A stretch of 64,000 nt of DNA from CBDBJL01 sp965206365 (GCA_965206365.1 CBDBJL010000019.1:60702-124701), one strand, 5' to 3'. Counted from the first letter of the stretch, positions 35,874-45,018 are shown. Notes: generated by a model from the letters alone, not told the origin. Numbers and translations: made by a program.

Positions 35874-37412
35874 ATGATTTTTCCAATAAAACCGAAGATA
35901 CCAACAATGGTATCTGTTCCGATTATCAGTTCGCAGGGGTGTGATCTAGGCTTCGTTGAAACTTCTAAACATGTATTTTTTAATATTACAAGGCATTATT
36001 ATTTGTGCAATGGTAATGAAGTTTCGCTACGAGGGCAGCATGCACATAAAGCCTTGTATCAATTTATCATGTGTTTATCTGGACAGGTTGAGCTACATTT
36101 TGAAGGGGAAGCAGGATGTTTTGATTTTTCTTTGAGTAAGGCGTCTCAAGGAATTTTTGTACCTCCAGGTTATTGGCGCGAATTAAAGTTAAGTGCAAAT
36201 GCAGTTTTATCTGTATTGGCATCGGATGAATATGATGAAAATGATTATATTCGGGATTATGATATTTTTAAGAAATGGCTTGGAGATAAAAAAGAAATTC
36301 AGCATGTACCCTATAATGCTTTATCTAGATGCCATGAGGCATTGAAGACAGAATTGGAAATGGCTTTTACTGAGACATTACAGGCCAATGATTTTATTCA
36401 AGGTAAGGCCGTGAAAACATTTGAAGCTAATTTTGCACGTTATTGTGATGTTGCCTATGCAATTGGTTGCGGCAATGGGTTGGATGCTTTAAGTTTAATT
36501 TTAAAAGCGATGAATATTGGTGTAGGTGATGAAGTGATTGTTCCTACAAATTCCTTTATTGCCACCTCTTTGGCAGTAGAAAATATTGGAGCAAAATCGA
36601 TTTTTGTTGATTGTGAGCCAGGGCATTACTCGTTAAATATTCCCCAAATTGAAGAAAAAATTACGGATAAAACCAAGGCGATTATTCCAGTGCATCTTTA
36701 TGGGATCCCAGCAGATCTGGATGCGGTGAATCTGATTGCAAGAAAATATGAGCTTTATGTAATTGAAGATGCGGCTCAAGCCCATGGCGCACGTTATCAA
36801 AACCGCCTTGTGGGTTCGCTTGGTGATGCGGCAGCTTTTAGTTTCTACCCCACAAAAAATATGGGAGGGTTAGGCGATGCTGGTTGCGTTACTACACAGG
36901 ATCAGGAGCTTGCGAATAGGATCAGAATCTTGGCAAATTATGGCTCTGCTCAGAAATATTATCATGAAATTCAAGGGGTGAATTCACGGCTGGATACATT
37001 ACAAGCGGCAATATTGAATATTAAATTGGGGTTTATTGATGAATGGAATGCAAAACGGCGTGAGTTAGCAGAAATTTATTTTACGCATTTGGAAAAGATC
37101 GATGCGATTAATTTACCCAAAACTCCAGAAAATACAGAAGTTGTATGGCATGTTTTTCCCATTCTTATTGCAGAAAATTTGCGTGATCATTGCATTCAAT
37201 ATTTAAAAAAACAGGGGGTTGGATGCCATATTCATTATCCGATTCCGATTCATCAATCACAAGCCTATATGCAGCAGGAACATGCAGAATTATCTTTCCC
37301 TTGCGCGGAAGAGATCGCAAAAAAACTAATCTCTTTGCCTTTAGATGCTTTTCATAGTCGGTTGGAAATTGAATATGTTTGCAAAATTTTGGCAGAGTAT
37401 TTTCAGAATTAA
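35874..37412 (+). CDS. fused dTDP-4-keto-6-deoxyglucose 3,4-ketoisomerase / PLP aminotransferase
   Basis: Two enzymes that are normally separate are joined in one 512-residue chain. Residues about 15-140 are a cupin of the FdtA/QdtA family: GQHAHKALYQFIMCLSG, FVPPGYWREL and ASDEYDENDYIRDY, which moves the keto group of dTDP-4-keto-6-deoxyglucose from C4 to C3. Residues about 145-512 are a DegT/DnrJ/EryC1 aminotransferase (FdtB/QdtB-like) with QGKAVKTFE, GCGNGLDAL, IEDAAQAHGA and the PLP lysine in SFYPTKNMGGLGDAG. The product would be a dTDP-3-amino-3,6-dideoxyhexose (Fuc3N or Qui3N; the C4 stereochemistry cannot be read). The ATG at 35874 follows rmlA; the earlier in-frame ATG at 35754 lies inside rmlA. 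Confidence 0.85.
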   Translation: MIFPIKPKIPTMVSVPIISSQGCDLGFVETSKHVFFNITRHYYLCNGNEVSLRGQHAHKALYQFIMCLSGQVELHFEGEAGCFDFSLSKASQGIFVPPGYWRELKLSANAVLSVLASDEYDENDYIRDYDIFKKWLGDKKEIQHVPYNALSRCHEALKTELEMAFTETLQANDFIQGKAVKTFEANFARYCDVAYAIGCGNGLDALSLILKAMNIGVGDEVIVPTNSFIATSLAVENIGAKSIFVDCEPGHYSLNIPQIEEKITDKTKAIIPVHLYGIPADLDAVNLIARKYELYVIEDAAQAHGARYQNRLVGSLGDAAAFSFYPTKNMGGLGDAGCVTTQDQELANRIRILANYGSAQKYYHEIQGVNSRLDTLQAAILNIKLGFIDEWNAKRRELAEIYFTHLEKIDAINLPKTPENTEVVWHVFPILIAENLRDHCIQYLKKQGVGCHIHYPIPIHQSQAYMQQEHAELSFPCAEEIAKKLISLPLDAFHSRLEIEYVCKILAEYFQN

Positions 37413-37447
37413 AAATAAAATGGCTTGGTGTTTATGCAATTATTTTG

Positions 37448-37476
37448 TTAGATATATTACTTTAGAATTCTATAAT
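37448..37476 (+). promoter_or_regulatory. possible promoter before the formyltransferase gene
   Basis: A weak -35 (TTAGAT at 37448), a 17-base spacer and a perfect -10 TATAAT (37471-37476) lie 17 bases before the GTG start at 37494. The duplicated copy has the same sequence at 39763-39791, so the second gene pair would carry its own promoter. This is sequence evidence only. Confidence 0.4.
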
Positions 37477-37493
37477 AGATCTGGGATCTTTGC

Positions 37494-38342
37494 GTGAAAA
37501 AAATTATGATCTGTGGTAAGGGCAATATTGTCTATTCCTCTCTTTCAGCAGCGCGCTTACTCTTAGGAGATGAATGGCAAATTCATTATGGGTTTATTGC
37601 GAGTGAACAAACTCAAATTAAGGGGAAAAGCAATCTAGAACATGCGGAAATTTTAGGCATAAAATCTTTTTGTATTGATTGTTATCGTGATTTTGCCAAT
37701 TATGCGATCGATGTTGCTCCTGATTATATCTTGTTTGCACAATTTTCAGTGATCATCAAGCAAGATTTAATTGCAAAATTTACCAATAAAATTGTTAATT
37801 TACATTATGGTAATTTACCTAAATATCGAGGAAGCGCACCCGTTACTAACGCATTGCTGAGAGGGGAGGAATTGTTAGGCGTAACATTGCATTTTGTAGA
37901 TCAGCAAATTGATACGGGCGCGATTATTTTACAGGAAGAATTTGATATTAAAGAGATGGTGAATGTACAGGTTTTTGATTTGTGTGAACAAAAGGGTAAG
38001 GTGATTGTTACAAATTTTCTTCAAATGATTAAAGATAATGTTTCCTTACAGGCAGTTCCGCAAAATGATTCTGGTGCCACGTATTTTGCGAAAAAAACTG
38101 TTGATTATCAGAATCCAGTGATTAATTTTCATCAATCAAGCCAGCAAATTCTAAATTTTTGTCGAGCTTTTTATTTTCCTTCGCGAAATTTATTTCCAAA
38201 AATACAAATAAAAGAAGAAGCTTTTACGGTGAAATCAATGCCGATTCTGGCATTAAGAGATTCTACTCAGGCTGGAACAATTATTAGTAGAAATCCACTT
38301 AAAGTTGCCACAAAAGATTGTGCCTTGATTTTTGATGTTTGA
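37494..38342 (+). CDS. nucleotide-sugar N-formyltransferase, copy 1
   Basis: The 282-residue protein belongs to the formyltransferase fold shared with methionyl-tRNA formyltransferase. NLHYGNLPKYRGSAP holds the catalytic Asn-His pair, and HFVDQQIDTGAII the catalytic Asp. It is far shorter than Fmt and lacks its tRNA-binding C-terminal domain, which together with its place after a 3-aminosugar enzyme indicates a QdtF/FdtF-like sugar N-formyltransferase using N10-formyl-tetrahydrofolate. The expected product is a 3-formamido-3,6-dideoxyhexose nucleotide. The start is GTG at 37494. A second, identical copy follows 2315 bases downstream. Confidence 0.8.
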   Translation: MKKIMICGKGNIVYSSLSAARLLLGDEWQIHYGFIASEQTQIKGKSNLEHAEILGIKSFCIDCYRDFANYAIDVAPDYILFAQFSVIIKQDLIAKFTNKIVNLHYGNLPKYRGSAPVTNALLRGEELLGVTLHFVDQQIDTGAIILQEEFDIKEMVNVQVFDLCEQKGKVIVTNFLQMIKDNVSLQAVPQNDSGATYFAKKTVDYQNPVINFHQSSQQILNFCRAFYFPSRNLFPKIQIKEEAFTVKSMPILALRDSTQAGTIISRNPLKVATKDCALIFDV

Positions 38343-38348
38343 AAAACG

Positions 38349-39641
38349 ATGCTGAAATTTATAAAAAACCTGATGCAATTCCTCTATTTTTTCCTGAAAA
38401 GAATCGCACCAAGATTTGTGAGAAATTTGATAATTTTTGTTAAAATTATCACGGTTAAATTTGTACAAAAATTTTATCAAAAGCATAAATTAGCAATAGG
38501 ATATTTAGAAAATAGAAAAGCCGATAAAATTATTGATTATCAGATGATTGCTGAAAAGATAGAAAACAACTCTAATTATTTCTCGGATTATTTTCAAAAT
38601 CTGAAGCCTATTGCAATTAAACCTGATATTCTTGGCGTAAAAATTATCAAACAAGCTTCGTATTTTCCGAATTATGCCGGTATTTATCATTTTGCCAATA
38701 AAGAAATATTGATCCCCGAAATCTTCAAGCTTAATGATACAAAACTTCCAGACGAAATGCGTGGGATCATTCAATTTGATAAAAAAATAACATCTGCTAC
38801 CATTCTTGAGCGTTATTGCAAACCGCATATCATCTACCGGCATGGGATTCCTTTGTTATCTGCCTTTAATAATTATTGGCATTTTTTGGTCGAACAGGCA
38901 CCTAAGATTATGATTGCCAATCAGTTGGGCATTGACAAGAAAATACCTTTTTTGCTTCCAGATAATTTACATTCGAATTTTTATGAAATTATTGAGCTCT
39001 TAAATGGGGATCATAGAGAAATTATCAAGGTTCCCTTACGTTCTTACAATAAACTATTAAAGATCATGTTTCCGGTAACAATAGAAACAGCCTATCATAT
39101 TGTAGATCATTTATTGTTTCCATTTCATCCAAGGGGAACGGAAATGATGGCTGCGGGTTTGAATCCTTTGCCAATTAAGCGAATGGTTACTAAAATTTTT
39201 GAACATTACAAGATAGTGCCCAAAATTGATAGTAATAAAAAGCTTTTTTTAAGGCGTAATTCTCATTATAGAATGCCCAAAGATCAAGATAAATTACAAA
39301 ATTTTGCTTTAGAGCATGGTTTCCAAATCTTTGAACCAGAAAAACATTCTTTCAAGGAGCAAGTTCAAATATGCTCGCAGGCTTCGGCATTTATGGGTTT
39401 TTCCGGGGCTGGATTTACGAATAGTCTTTTTTTACCAACGGGAGCAAAAAAAATATATCTAGAATCTAGAGATTTTGAGTCTTTGCTTCTTGTTTGTTTT
39501 TGGAATCAGCTTTTATCTAATTTATATGTTTTGGATAATGATTACATTCCTTGCTTTAAGGGAGACATTCATGGGATTCCTTTTTTAACGGAGCAAAATT
39601 GGCAGGATCTGCATAATATTATTGTGAAAGGGAGTTTGTAA
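38349..39641 (+). CDS. glycosyltransferase family 61, copy 1
   Basis: The 430-residue protein is of the GT61/DUF563 type. It has a basic hydrophobic N-terminus (FIKNLMQFLYFFLKRIAPRF) and the family segment FNNYWHFLVEQAPKIMIA. Near the C-terminus it has KLFLRRNSHYRMP, then QICSQASAFMGFSGAGFTNSLFLPTGAKK. GT61 enzymes add sugars to cell-surface glycans; the acceptor and donor are unknown. It starts six bases after the formyltransferase gene. Residues about 370-390 differ sharply from copy 2, although the rest is identical, so the two may differ in specificity. Confidence 0.78.
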   Translation: MLKFIKNLMQFLYFFLKRIAPRFVRNLIIFVKIITVKFVQKFYQKHKLAIGYLENRKADKIIDYQMIAEKIENNSNYFSDYFQNLKPIAIKPDILGVKIIKQASYFPNYAGIYHFANKEILIPEIFKLNDTKLPDEMRGIIQFDKKITSATILERYCKPHIIYRHGIPLLSAFNNYWHFLVEQAPKIMIANQLGIDKKIPFLLPDNLHSNFYEIIELLNGDHREIIKVPLRSYNKLLKIMFPVTIETAYHIVDHLLFPFHPRGTEMMAAGLNPLPIKRMVTKIFEHYKIVPKIDSNKKLFLRRNSHYRMPKDQDKLQNFALEHGFQIFEPEKHSFKEQVQICSQASAFMGFSGAGFTNSLFLPTGAKKIYLESRDFESLLLVCFWNQLLSNLYVLDNDYIPCFKGDIHGIPFLTEQNWQDLHNIIVKGSL

Positions 39642-39646
39642 AATTA

Positions 39647-39727
39647 TCTTTGCCTTTAGATGCTTTTCATAGTCGGTTGGAAATTGAATATGTTTGCAAA
39701 ATTTTGGCAGAGTATTTTCAGAATTAA
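39647..39727 (+). pseudogene. 3'-terminal fragment of the aminotransferase gene
   Basis: These 81 bases repeat the last 81 bases (including stop codon) of the fused isomerase/aminotransferase gene at 37332-37412. They were carried along by the tandem duplication and have no start codon. They mark the left boundary of the second copy. Confidence 0.9.
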
Positions 39728-39808
39728 AAATAAAATGGCTTGGTGTTTATGCAATTATTTTGTTAGATATATTACTTTAGAATTCTATAATAGATCTGGG
39801 ATCTTTGC

Positions 39809-40657
39809 GTGAAAAAAATTATGATCTGTGGTAAGGGCAATATTGTCTATTCCTCTCTTTCAGCAGCGCGCTTACTCTTAGGAGATGAATGGCAAATTCA
39901 TTATGGGTTTATTGCGAGTGAACAAACTCAAATTAAGGGGAAAAGCAATCTAGAACATGCGGAAATTTTAGGCATAAAATCTTTTTGTATTGATTGTTAT
40001 CGTGATTTTGCCAATTATGCGATCGATGTTGCTCCTGATTATATCTTGTTTGCACAATTTTCAGTGATCATCAAGCAAGATTTAATTGCAAAATTTACCA
40101 ATAAAATTGTTAATTTACATTATGGTAATTTACCTAAATATCGAGGAAGCGCACCCGTTACTAACGCATTGCTGAGAGGGGAGGAATTGTTAGGCGTAAC
40201 ATTGCATTTTGTAGATCAGCAAATTGATACGGGCGCGATTATTTTACAGGAAGAATTTGATATTAAAGAGATGGTGAATGTACAGGTTTTTGATTTGTGT
40301 GAACAAAAGGGTAAGGTGATTGTTACAAATTTTCTTCAAATGATTAAAGATAATGTTTCCTTACAGGCAGTTCCGCAAAATGATTCTGGTGCCACGTATT
40401 TTGCGAAAAAAACTGTTGATTATCAGAATCCAGTGATTAATTTTCATCAATCAAGCCAGCAAATTCTAAATTTTTGTCGAGCTTTTTATTTTCCTTCGCG
40501 AAATTTATTTCCAAAAATACAAATAAAAGAAGAAGCTTTTACGGTGAAATCAATGCCGATTCTGGCATTAAGAGATTCTACTCAGGCTGGAACAATTATT
40601 AGTAGAAATCCACTTAAAGTTGCCACAAAAGATTGTGCCTTGATTTTTGATGTTTGA
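39809..40657 (+). CDS. nucleotide-sugar N-formyltransferase, copy 2
   Basis: This gene encodes the same 282-residue protein as the one at 37494-38342, including the LHYGNLPKYRGSAP active-site motif and GTG start. No amino-acid difference is visible. The duplication must therefore be recent or kept uniform by recombination. It carries its own copy of the upstream TATAAT element. The role is as for copy 1, with gene dosage the only obvious effect. Confidence 0.8.
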   Translation: MKKIMICGKGNIVYSSLSAARLLLGDEWQIHYGFIASEQTQIKGKSNLEHAEILGIKSFCIDCYRDFANYAIDVAPDYILFAQFSVIIKQDLIAKFTNKIVNLHYGNLPKYRGSAPVTNALLRGEELLGVTLHFVDQQIDTGAIILQEEFDIKEMVNVQVFDLCEQKGKVIVTNFLQMIKDNVSLQAVPQNDSGATYFAKKTVDYQNPVINFHQSSQQILNFCRAFYFPSRNLFPKIQIKEEAFTVKSMPILALRDSTQAGTIISRNPLKVATKDCALIFDV

Positions 40658-40663
40658 AAAACG

Positions 40664-41956
40664 ATGCTGAAATTTATAAAAAACCTGATGCAATTCCTCT
40701 ATTTTTTCCTGAAAAGAATCGCACCAAGATTTGTGAGAAATTTGATAATTTTTGTTAAAATTATCACGGTTAAATTTGTACAAAAATTTTATCAAAAGCA
40801 TAAATTAGCAATAGGATATTTAGAAAATAGAAAAGCCGATAAAATTATTGATTATCAGATGATTGCTGAAAAGATAGAAAACAACTCTAATTATTTCTCG
40901 GATTATTTTCAAAATCTGAAGCCTATTGCAATTAAACCTGATATTCTTGGCGTAAAAATTATCAAACAAGCTTCGTATTTTCCGAATTATGCCGGTATTT
41001 ATCATTTTGCCAATAAAGAAATATTGATCCCCGAAATCTTCAAGCTTAATGATACAAAACTTCCAGACGAAATGCGTGGGATCATTCAATTTGATAAAAA
41101 AATAACATCTGCTACCATTCTTGAGCGTTATTGCAAACCGCATATCATCTACCGGCATGGGATTCCTTTGTTATCTGCCTTTAATAATTATTGGCATTTT
41201 TTGGTCGAACAGGCACCTAAGATTATGATTGCCAATCAGTTGGGCATTGACAAGAAAATACCTTTTTTGCTTCCAGATAATTTACATTCGAATTTTTATG
41301 AAATTATTGAGCTCTTAAATGGGGATCATAGAGAAATTATCAAGGTTCCCTTACGTTCTTACAATAAACTATTAAAGATCATGTTTCCGGTAACAATAGA
41401 AACAGCCTATCATATTGTAGATCATTTATTGTTTCCATTTCATCCAAGGGGAACGGAAATGATGGCTGCGGGTTTGAATCCTTTGCCAATTAAGCGAATG
41501 GTTACTAAAATTTTTGAACATTACAAGATAGTGCCCAAAATTGATAGTAATAAAAAGCTTTTTTTAAGGCGTAATTCTCATTATAGAATGCCCAAAGATC
41601 AAGATAAATTACAAAATTTTGCTTTAGAGCATGGTTTCCAAATCTTTGAACCAGAAAAACATTCTTTCAAGGAGCAAGTTCAAATATGCTCGCAGGCTTC
41701 GGCATTTATGGGTTTTTCCGGGGCTGGATTTACGAATAGTCTTTTTTTACCAACGGGAGCAAAAAAAATATTGATAGTACCTAAATCTTTTGAAATTTTA
41801 TTTTTGGTTGATTTGTGGAATCGACTCTTGGCTAATTTATATGTTTTGGATAATGATTACATTCCTTGCTTTAAGGGAGACATTCATGGGATTCCTTTTT
41901 TAACGGAGCAAAATTGGCAAGATCTGCATAATATTATCGTGAAAGGGAGTTTGTAA
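40664..41956 (+). CDS. glycosyltransferase family 61, copy 2 with variant C-terminal patch
   Basis: The 430 residues are identical to copy 1 except for about 20 residues after LPTGAKKI. There copy 2 reads LIVPKSFEILFLVDLWNRLLA and copy 1 reads YLESRDFESLLLVCFWNQLLS. In GT61 proteins this part follows the conserved GAGFTN motif in the donor-binding half, so specificity could differ. The last base of the stop codon is the first base of the rmlB start (TAATG), an arrangement copy 1 lacks. This suggests copy 2 keeps the original right-hand junction. Confidence 0.78.
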   Translation: MLKFIKNLMQFLYFFLKRIAPRFVRNLIIFVKIITVKFVQKFYQKHKLAIGYLENRKADKIIDYQMIAEKIENNSNYFSDYFQNLKPIAIKPDILGVKIIKQASYFPNYAGIYHFANKEILIPEIFKLNDTKLPDEMRGIIQFDKKITSATILERYCKPHIIYRHGIPLLSAFNNYWHFLVEQAPKIMIANQLGIDKKIPFLLPDNLHSNFYEIIELLNGDHREIIKVPLRSYNKLLKIMFPVTIETAYHIVDHLLFPFHPRGTEMMAAGLNPLPIKRMVTKIFEHYKIVPKIDSNKKLFLRRNSHYRMPKDQDKLQNFALEHGFQIFEPEKHSFKEQVQICSQASAFMGFSGAGFTNSLFLPTGAKKILIVPKSFEILFLVDLWNRLLANLYVLDNDYIPCFKGDIHGIPFLTEQNWQDLHNIIVKGSL

Positions 41957-42948
41957 TGCATAAAATATTGGTGACGGGGGGAGCAGGTTTTATTGGTAGT
42001 CATTTGGTAGATTATTTAATTGCCCAAAATCAAGAAATTGTTGTTGTGGATAAGCTAACCTATGCCGGGAATCGCGCTCATTTATTCGATGCAGAAAAAA
42101 CTGGAAAACTTACTTTCTTACAACAAGATATTTGCGATGGTAAGGCTATTTATGAATGTTTAAAAGCCCATCATATTTCTTGTATTTACCATCTTGCGGC
42201 GGAATCTCATGTTGATAATTCGATTGCAGATGCCTCCATTTTCATGCAGACGAATATTATGGGAACCTATGCTTTGTTGAATGCAAGTTTGCGTTATTGG
42301 CAGGAAACTCGGGATCCGAGTTTTAGATTGATTCATGTTTCTACCGATGAAGTTTTTGGTTGTTTATCAGACCAAGACCCTCCCTTTATTGAAACCACCG
42401 CCTATGCACCTAATTCCCCCTATTCAGCATCTAAAGCTGCCAGTGATCATTTGGCGCGTGCATGGTATGTAACTTATGGTTTGCCGGTAATTGTTACCCA
42501 TTGTTCCAATAATTTTGGTCCTCGGCAACATCACGAAAAATTATTTCCCACTCTTATTCGTAATGCTTTGCAAGGCAATAAGATTCCGATTTATGGTGAG
42601 GGCAAGAATATTCGTGACTGGCTTTATGTTAAAGATCATTGTCGAGGGTTATATTTAGCAGCAAATAAGGGAAAAATTGGAGAAAAATATTGTTTTGGCG
42701 GAAATAATGAATGGCGCAATATTGATCTTGCCAATCAAGTTTGTTGGCAGTTAGATCTGCTTAAGCCGCGCGCAGATCAACAATCCTACCAGCAACAAAT
42801 AGAATTTGTGGAAGACCGTAAAGGGCATGATTGGCGTTATGCCATAGATTGTTCGAAGGCAAAACAGGATTTAGATTATGATGTTGAGGCGGATGTTAGT
42901 CTAAATTTGCAAGAAACAATTTCCTATTATTTTGCAAGCATAGCATAG
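41956..42948 (+). CDS. rmlB: dTDP-glucose 4,6-dehydratase
   Basis: RmlB converts dTDP-glucose to dTDP-4-keto-6-deoxyglucose, the substrate of the fused ketoisomerase upstream. The 330-residue extended SDR has the NAD motif GGAGFIGSHLVDYL, HLAAESHVDNSI, the catalytic STDEVFG (Thr, Asp, Glu) and YSASKAASDH (Tyr, Lys), and PRQHHEKLFP. Translation is coupled to the second GT61 gene by a one-base overlap. There is no rmlC or rmlD in view, in keeping with a 3-amino sugar end product rather than rhamnose. Confidence 0.95.
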   Translation: MHKILVTGGAGFIGSHLVDYLIAQNQEIVVVDKLTYAGNRAHLFDAEKTGKLTFLQQDICDGKAIYECLKAHHISCIYHLAAESHVDNSIADASIFMQTNIMGTYALLNASLRYWQETRDPSFRLIHVSTDEVFGCLSDQDPPFIETTAYAPNSPYSASKAASDHLARAWYVTYGLPVIVTHCSNNFGPRQHHEKLFPTLIRNALQGNKIPIYGEGKNIRDWLYVKDHCRGLYLAANKGKIGEKYCFGGNNEWRNIDLANQVCWQLDLLKPRADQQSYQQQIEFVEDRKGHDWRYAIDCSKAKQDLDYDVEADVSLNLQETISYYFASIA

Positions 42949-43091
42949 TAGGAAACAGGTTTTGAGGTTGCAAAAAAGGTGGATTTCATGAAATATACAA
43001 ATATTGATTTTGCCAATATAGAATTGGTTTATCGAAATTTTGTATAAACTCTAAATTGCCGATATTTTATGGCAGAGATAATTCGTAAACC

Positions 43092-44036
43092 ATGATTACA
43101 CTGCGTCCTTATTCAAAAAATTTATCCAAAGATTGGGATCTGATCGTTGCGCAAGCCGATAATGGTTATTTTATGTTTAGTCGTAATTATATGGATTATC
43201 ATGCTGAGCGTTTTACGGATGCTTCTTATTTTATTTATGATGGAGAAAAAATTATCGGTGTTTTTCCGGCGAATCGCGAAGGCGGAAATTGGTATAGCCA
43301 TCAAAGGCTGACTTTTGGCGGTATTTTGCTTGATCCAAAATATAATCGATTTAAATATTATTGTGAAATTTACCCATTACTTTTTGAAAAGCTTAAGCAG
43401 CTTGGCATTGTACAAGCGGTAATAAAATTAATTCCACATATTTATCATCAAAATCCTTGTGAAGCTGAGTTTTATATTTTGAATCAGCATGGGATTCAGC
43501 AAAATTATGTTGAGCTGGCAACCACTCTTGATCTTGCAAGGGTAATAAAAGCAAGTAAAGGAAAATTATATAGCCAAAAGCAAGCGATAAAAAATAAGAT
43601 TACCATTGTAGAATCTGGGGATTATGAAGTTTTTTGGCAAATTTTGAATCAAAATTTATCGGATAAATATGATGTTAAGGCAGTGCATTCTTTAGCGGAA
43701 ATTATTTTGTTGCATTCACGGTTTCCAAAGAATATTAGGCTTTTTTTGGCGGTGCATCCTGAGGCAGGAATTTGTGGAGGCACAGTTTTTTATCAAAGTG
43801 AAACTGTTATTCATGTGCAATATATTGCAGCCAATTCTTTAGGACAAGAAATTGGGGCTTTGGCGTTATTATTTTTGACATTAATTGAAGATTATCGCGC
43901 TCAAGGGTTTCGTTATTTTGATTTTGGAATTTCAACGAATCAACAAGGAAGCGTATTAAATCAAACTCTTGTAGATTTTAAAGAAGGATTTTCCGGGCGT
44001 TCCGTTATTTATCATACGATTGAGATTGGCCTATAA
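43092..44036 (+). CDS. GNAT/FemAB-like N-acyltransferase
   Basis: The 314-residue protein resembles the GNAT fold used by FemAB-type and polysaccharide-modifying acyltransferases. It has an N-terminal half with a MFSRNYMDYHAERF segment and a C-terminal acetyl-CoA-like region (GGTVFYQSETVIHVQYIAAN, then GFRYFDFGISTN and LVDFKEGFSGRSVIYHTIEI). It probably acylates an amino group on a sugar or peptide of the surface glycan; the 3-amino sugar made here is one candidate. It ends one base before the GT2 start codon. Confidence 0.65.
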   Translation: MITLRPYSKNLSKDWDLIVAQADNGYFMFSRNYMDYHAERFTDASYFIYDGEKIIGVFPANREGGNWYSHQRLTFGGILLDPKYNRFKYYCEIYPLLFEKLKQLGIVQAVIKLIPHIYHQNPCEAEFYILNQHGIQQNYVELATTLDLARVIKASKGKLYSQKQAIKNKITIVESGDYEVFWQILNQNLSDKYDVKAVHSLAEIILLHSRFPKNIRLFLAVHPEAGICGGTVFYQSETVIHVQYIAANSLGQEIGALALLFLTLIEDYRAQGFRYFDFGISTNQQGSVLNQTLVDFKEGFSGRSVIYHTIEIGL

Positions 44037-44037
44037 T

Positions 44038-45018
44038 ATGAAAATGATTTCTTCTACCGTTAAAAAACCAATCCTTACTGTATGTATTATTACGTATAAT
44101 CAAGAAAAACTTGTTCGTGCAACATTGGATAGTGTGTTTTTACAACATAGGGATGAGGGTATTGAAGGGCAATTGCAATGTATTATTGCCGATGATGCTT
44201 CCATGGATTCTACGCCGCAAATATTGCGGGAGTACCAGCAAACATATCCAGAAATTATCGATTTGATTTTGCATCAGGTTAATGGGGGAATTACCACAAA
44301 TACAAATTCTTTTTATCCCTATATTCGAGGTCAATATACTATACTCTTGGGTGGTGATGATCTTTTTTTACCAGGAAAATTAGCAAAGCAAGTGGCTTTT
44401 ATGCAGGCTCATCCTGATTATGTGATGTCATATCATGATACTTGGGTGCAAAATTATGATACTGGAAAACGGTATCGGTATAATCATCCTTGGTTGGGGC
44501 AAAAGAGTTTTACCAAGGATGTTGCCCAAAAACTTATTACGCAACGTTGTTTTATTTCGTGTTTGTCGGCGATGGTTCGACGCAAAGGTACAGAAGATTT
44601 ACGCCATAGTTCGGAAATAAGGGATTGTAGCGATTGGATTTATTTTACCGAATTGGCTATTCGTGGCAAGGTAGGTTATCTCAATGAAATATTGGGAATC
44701 TATTATCGCCATGGGAATAATATTACGATCAAAAATCCAGATTTTACGAAAGAAGAAAAGGCATTTGCTTATCTGCAAAAGAAATATGGTGAGCTTTATG
44801 GGCGTGATATTCAAAAAGCCTTGGCAAATTTATATATGAATTATATTTTTAAATATTTGCTTTTGCGCAAATGGTGCTTGTTATTACAAGTTTGTAGAAA
44901 ATATTTTATTTTGATTGCAAAAAACCCCTTATTGATTTTTGTTTCTGGAAAAAGCTTTTTTCTTAATCTTATCAAACGCACCATACTTTACTTAAAAATG
45001 GGTTCTTTTCATAGATAA
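44038..45018 (+). CDS. glycosyltransferase family 2
   Basis: The GT-A type glycosyltransferase has TVCIITYNQEKLVRATLDSVFLQ at the N-terminus, the nucleotide-binding IIADDASMDST and GGDDLFLPGKL (DxD-like). It ends with a basic hydrophobic tail that may associate with the membrane. It probably adds one sugar during repeat-unit assembly; the donor is unknown. The ATG at 44038 is preferred; an ATG at 44020 lies inside the preceding gene. It is the last gene of the sugar cluster and converges on trpE(G) with an 11-base gap. Confidence 0.85.
   Translation: MKMISSTVKKPILTVCIITYNQEKLVRATLDSVFLQHRDEGIEGQLQCIIADDASMDSTPQILREYQQTYPEIIDLILHQVNGGITTNTNSFYPYIRGQYTILLGGDDLFLPGKLAKQVAFMQAHPDYVMSYHDTWVQNYDTGKRYRYNHPWLGQKSFTKDVAQKLITQRCFISCLSAMVRRKGTEDLRHSSEIRDCSDWIYFTELAIRGKVGYLNEILGIYYRHGNNITIKNPDFTKEEKAFAYLQKKYGELYGRDIQKALANLYMNYIFKYLLLRKWCLLLQVCRKYFILIAKNPLLIFVSGKSFFLNLIKRTILYLKMGSFHR

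Larger units (their letters stand above)
37332..39641 (+). repeat. tandem duplication, unit 1 (2310 bp)
   Basis: This unit holds the last 81 bases of the aminotransferase gene, the intergenic promoter region, the N-formyltransferase gene and the GT61 gene. It recurs 2315 bases downstream (39647-41956) with five bases (AATTA) between the copies. The two formyltransferase proteins are identical and the GT61 proteins differ only in one patch (39457-39516). The left edge lies inside a coding region and I see no insertion sequence, so unequal recombination or replication slippage is the likely origin. Confidence 0.95.
39647..41956 (+). repeat. tandem duplication, unit 2 (2310 bp)
   Basis: This is the second copy of the unit starting at 37332, in the same orientation. 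Bases match the first copy up to 41771. Positions 41772-41831 then differ at about 23 of 60 sites, and only two further substitutions (41920 and 41938) occur before the end. Its right end joins directly to rmlB. Confidence 0.95.

Noticed and set aside
34981..45018. Rhamnose synthesis
   Set aside because: rmlA and rmlB are present but rmlC and rmlD are not; the ketoisomerase/aminotransferase points to an amino sugar.
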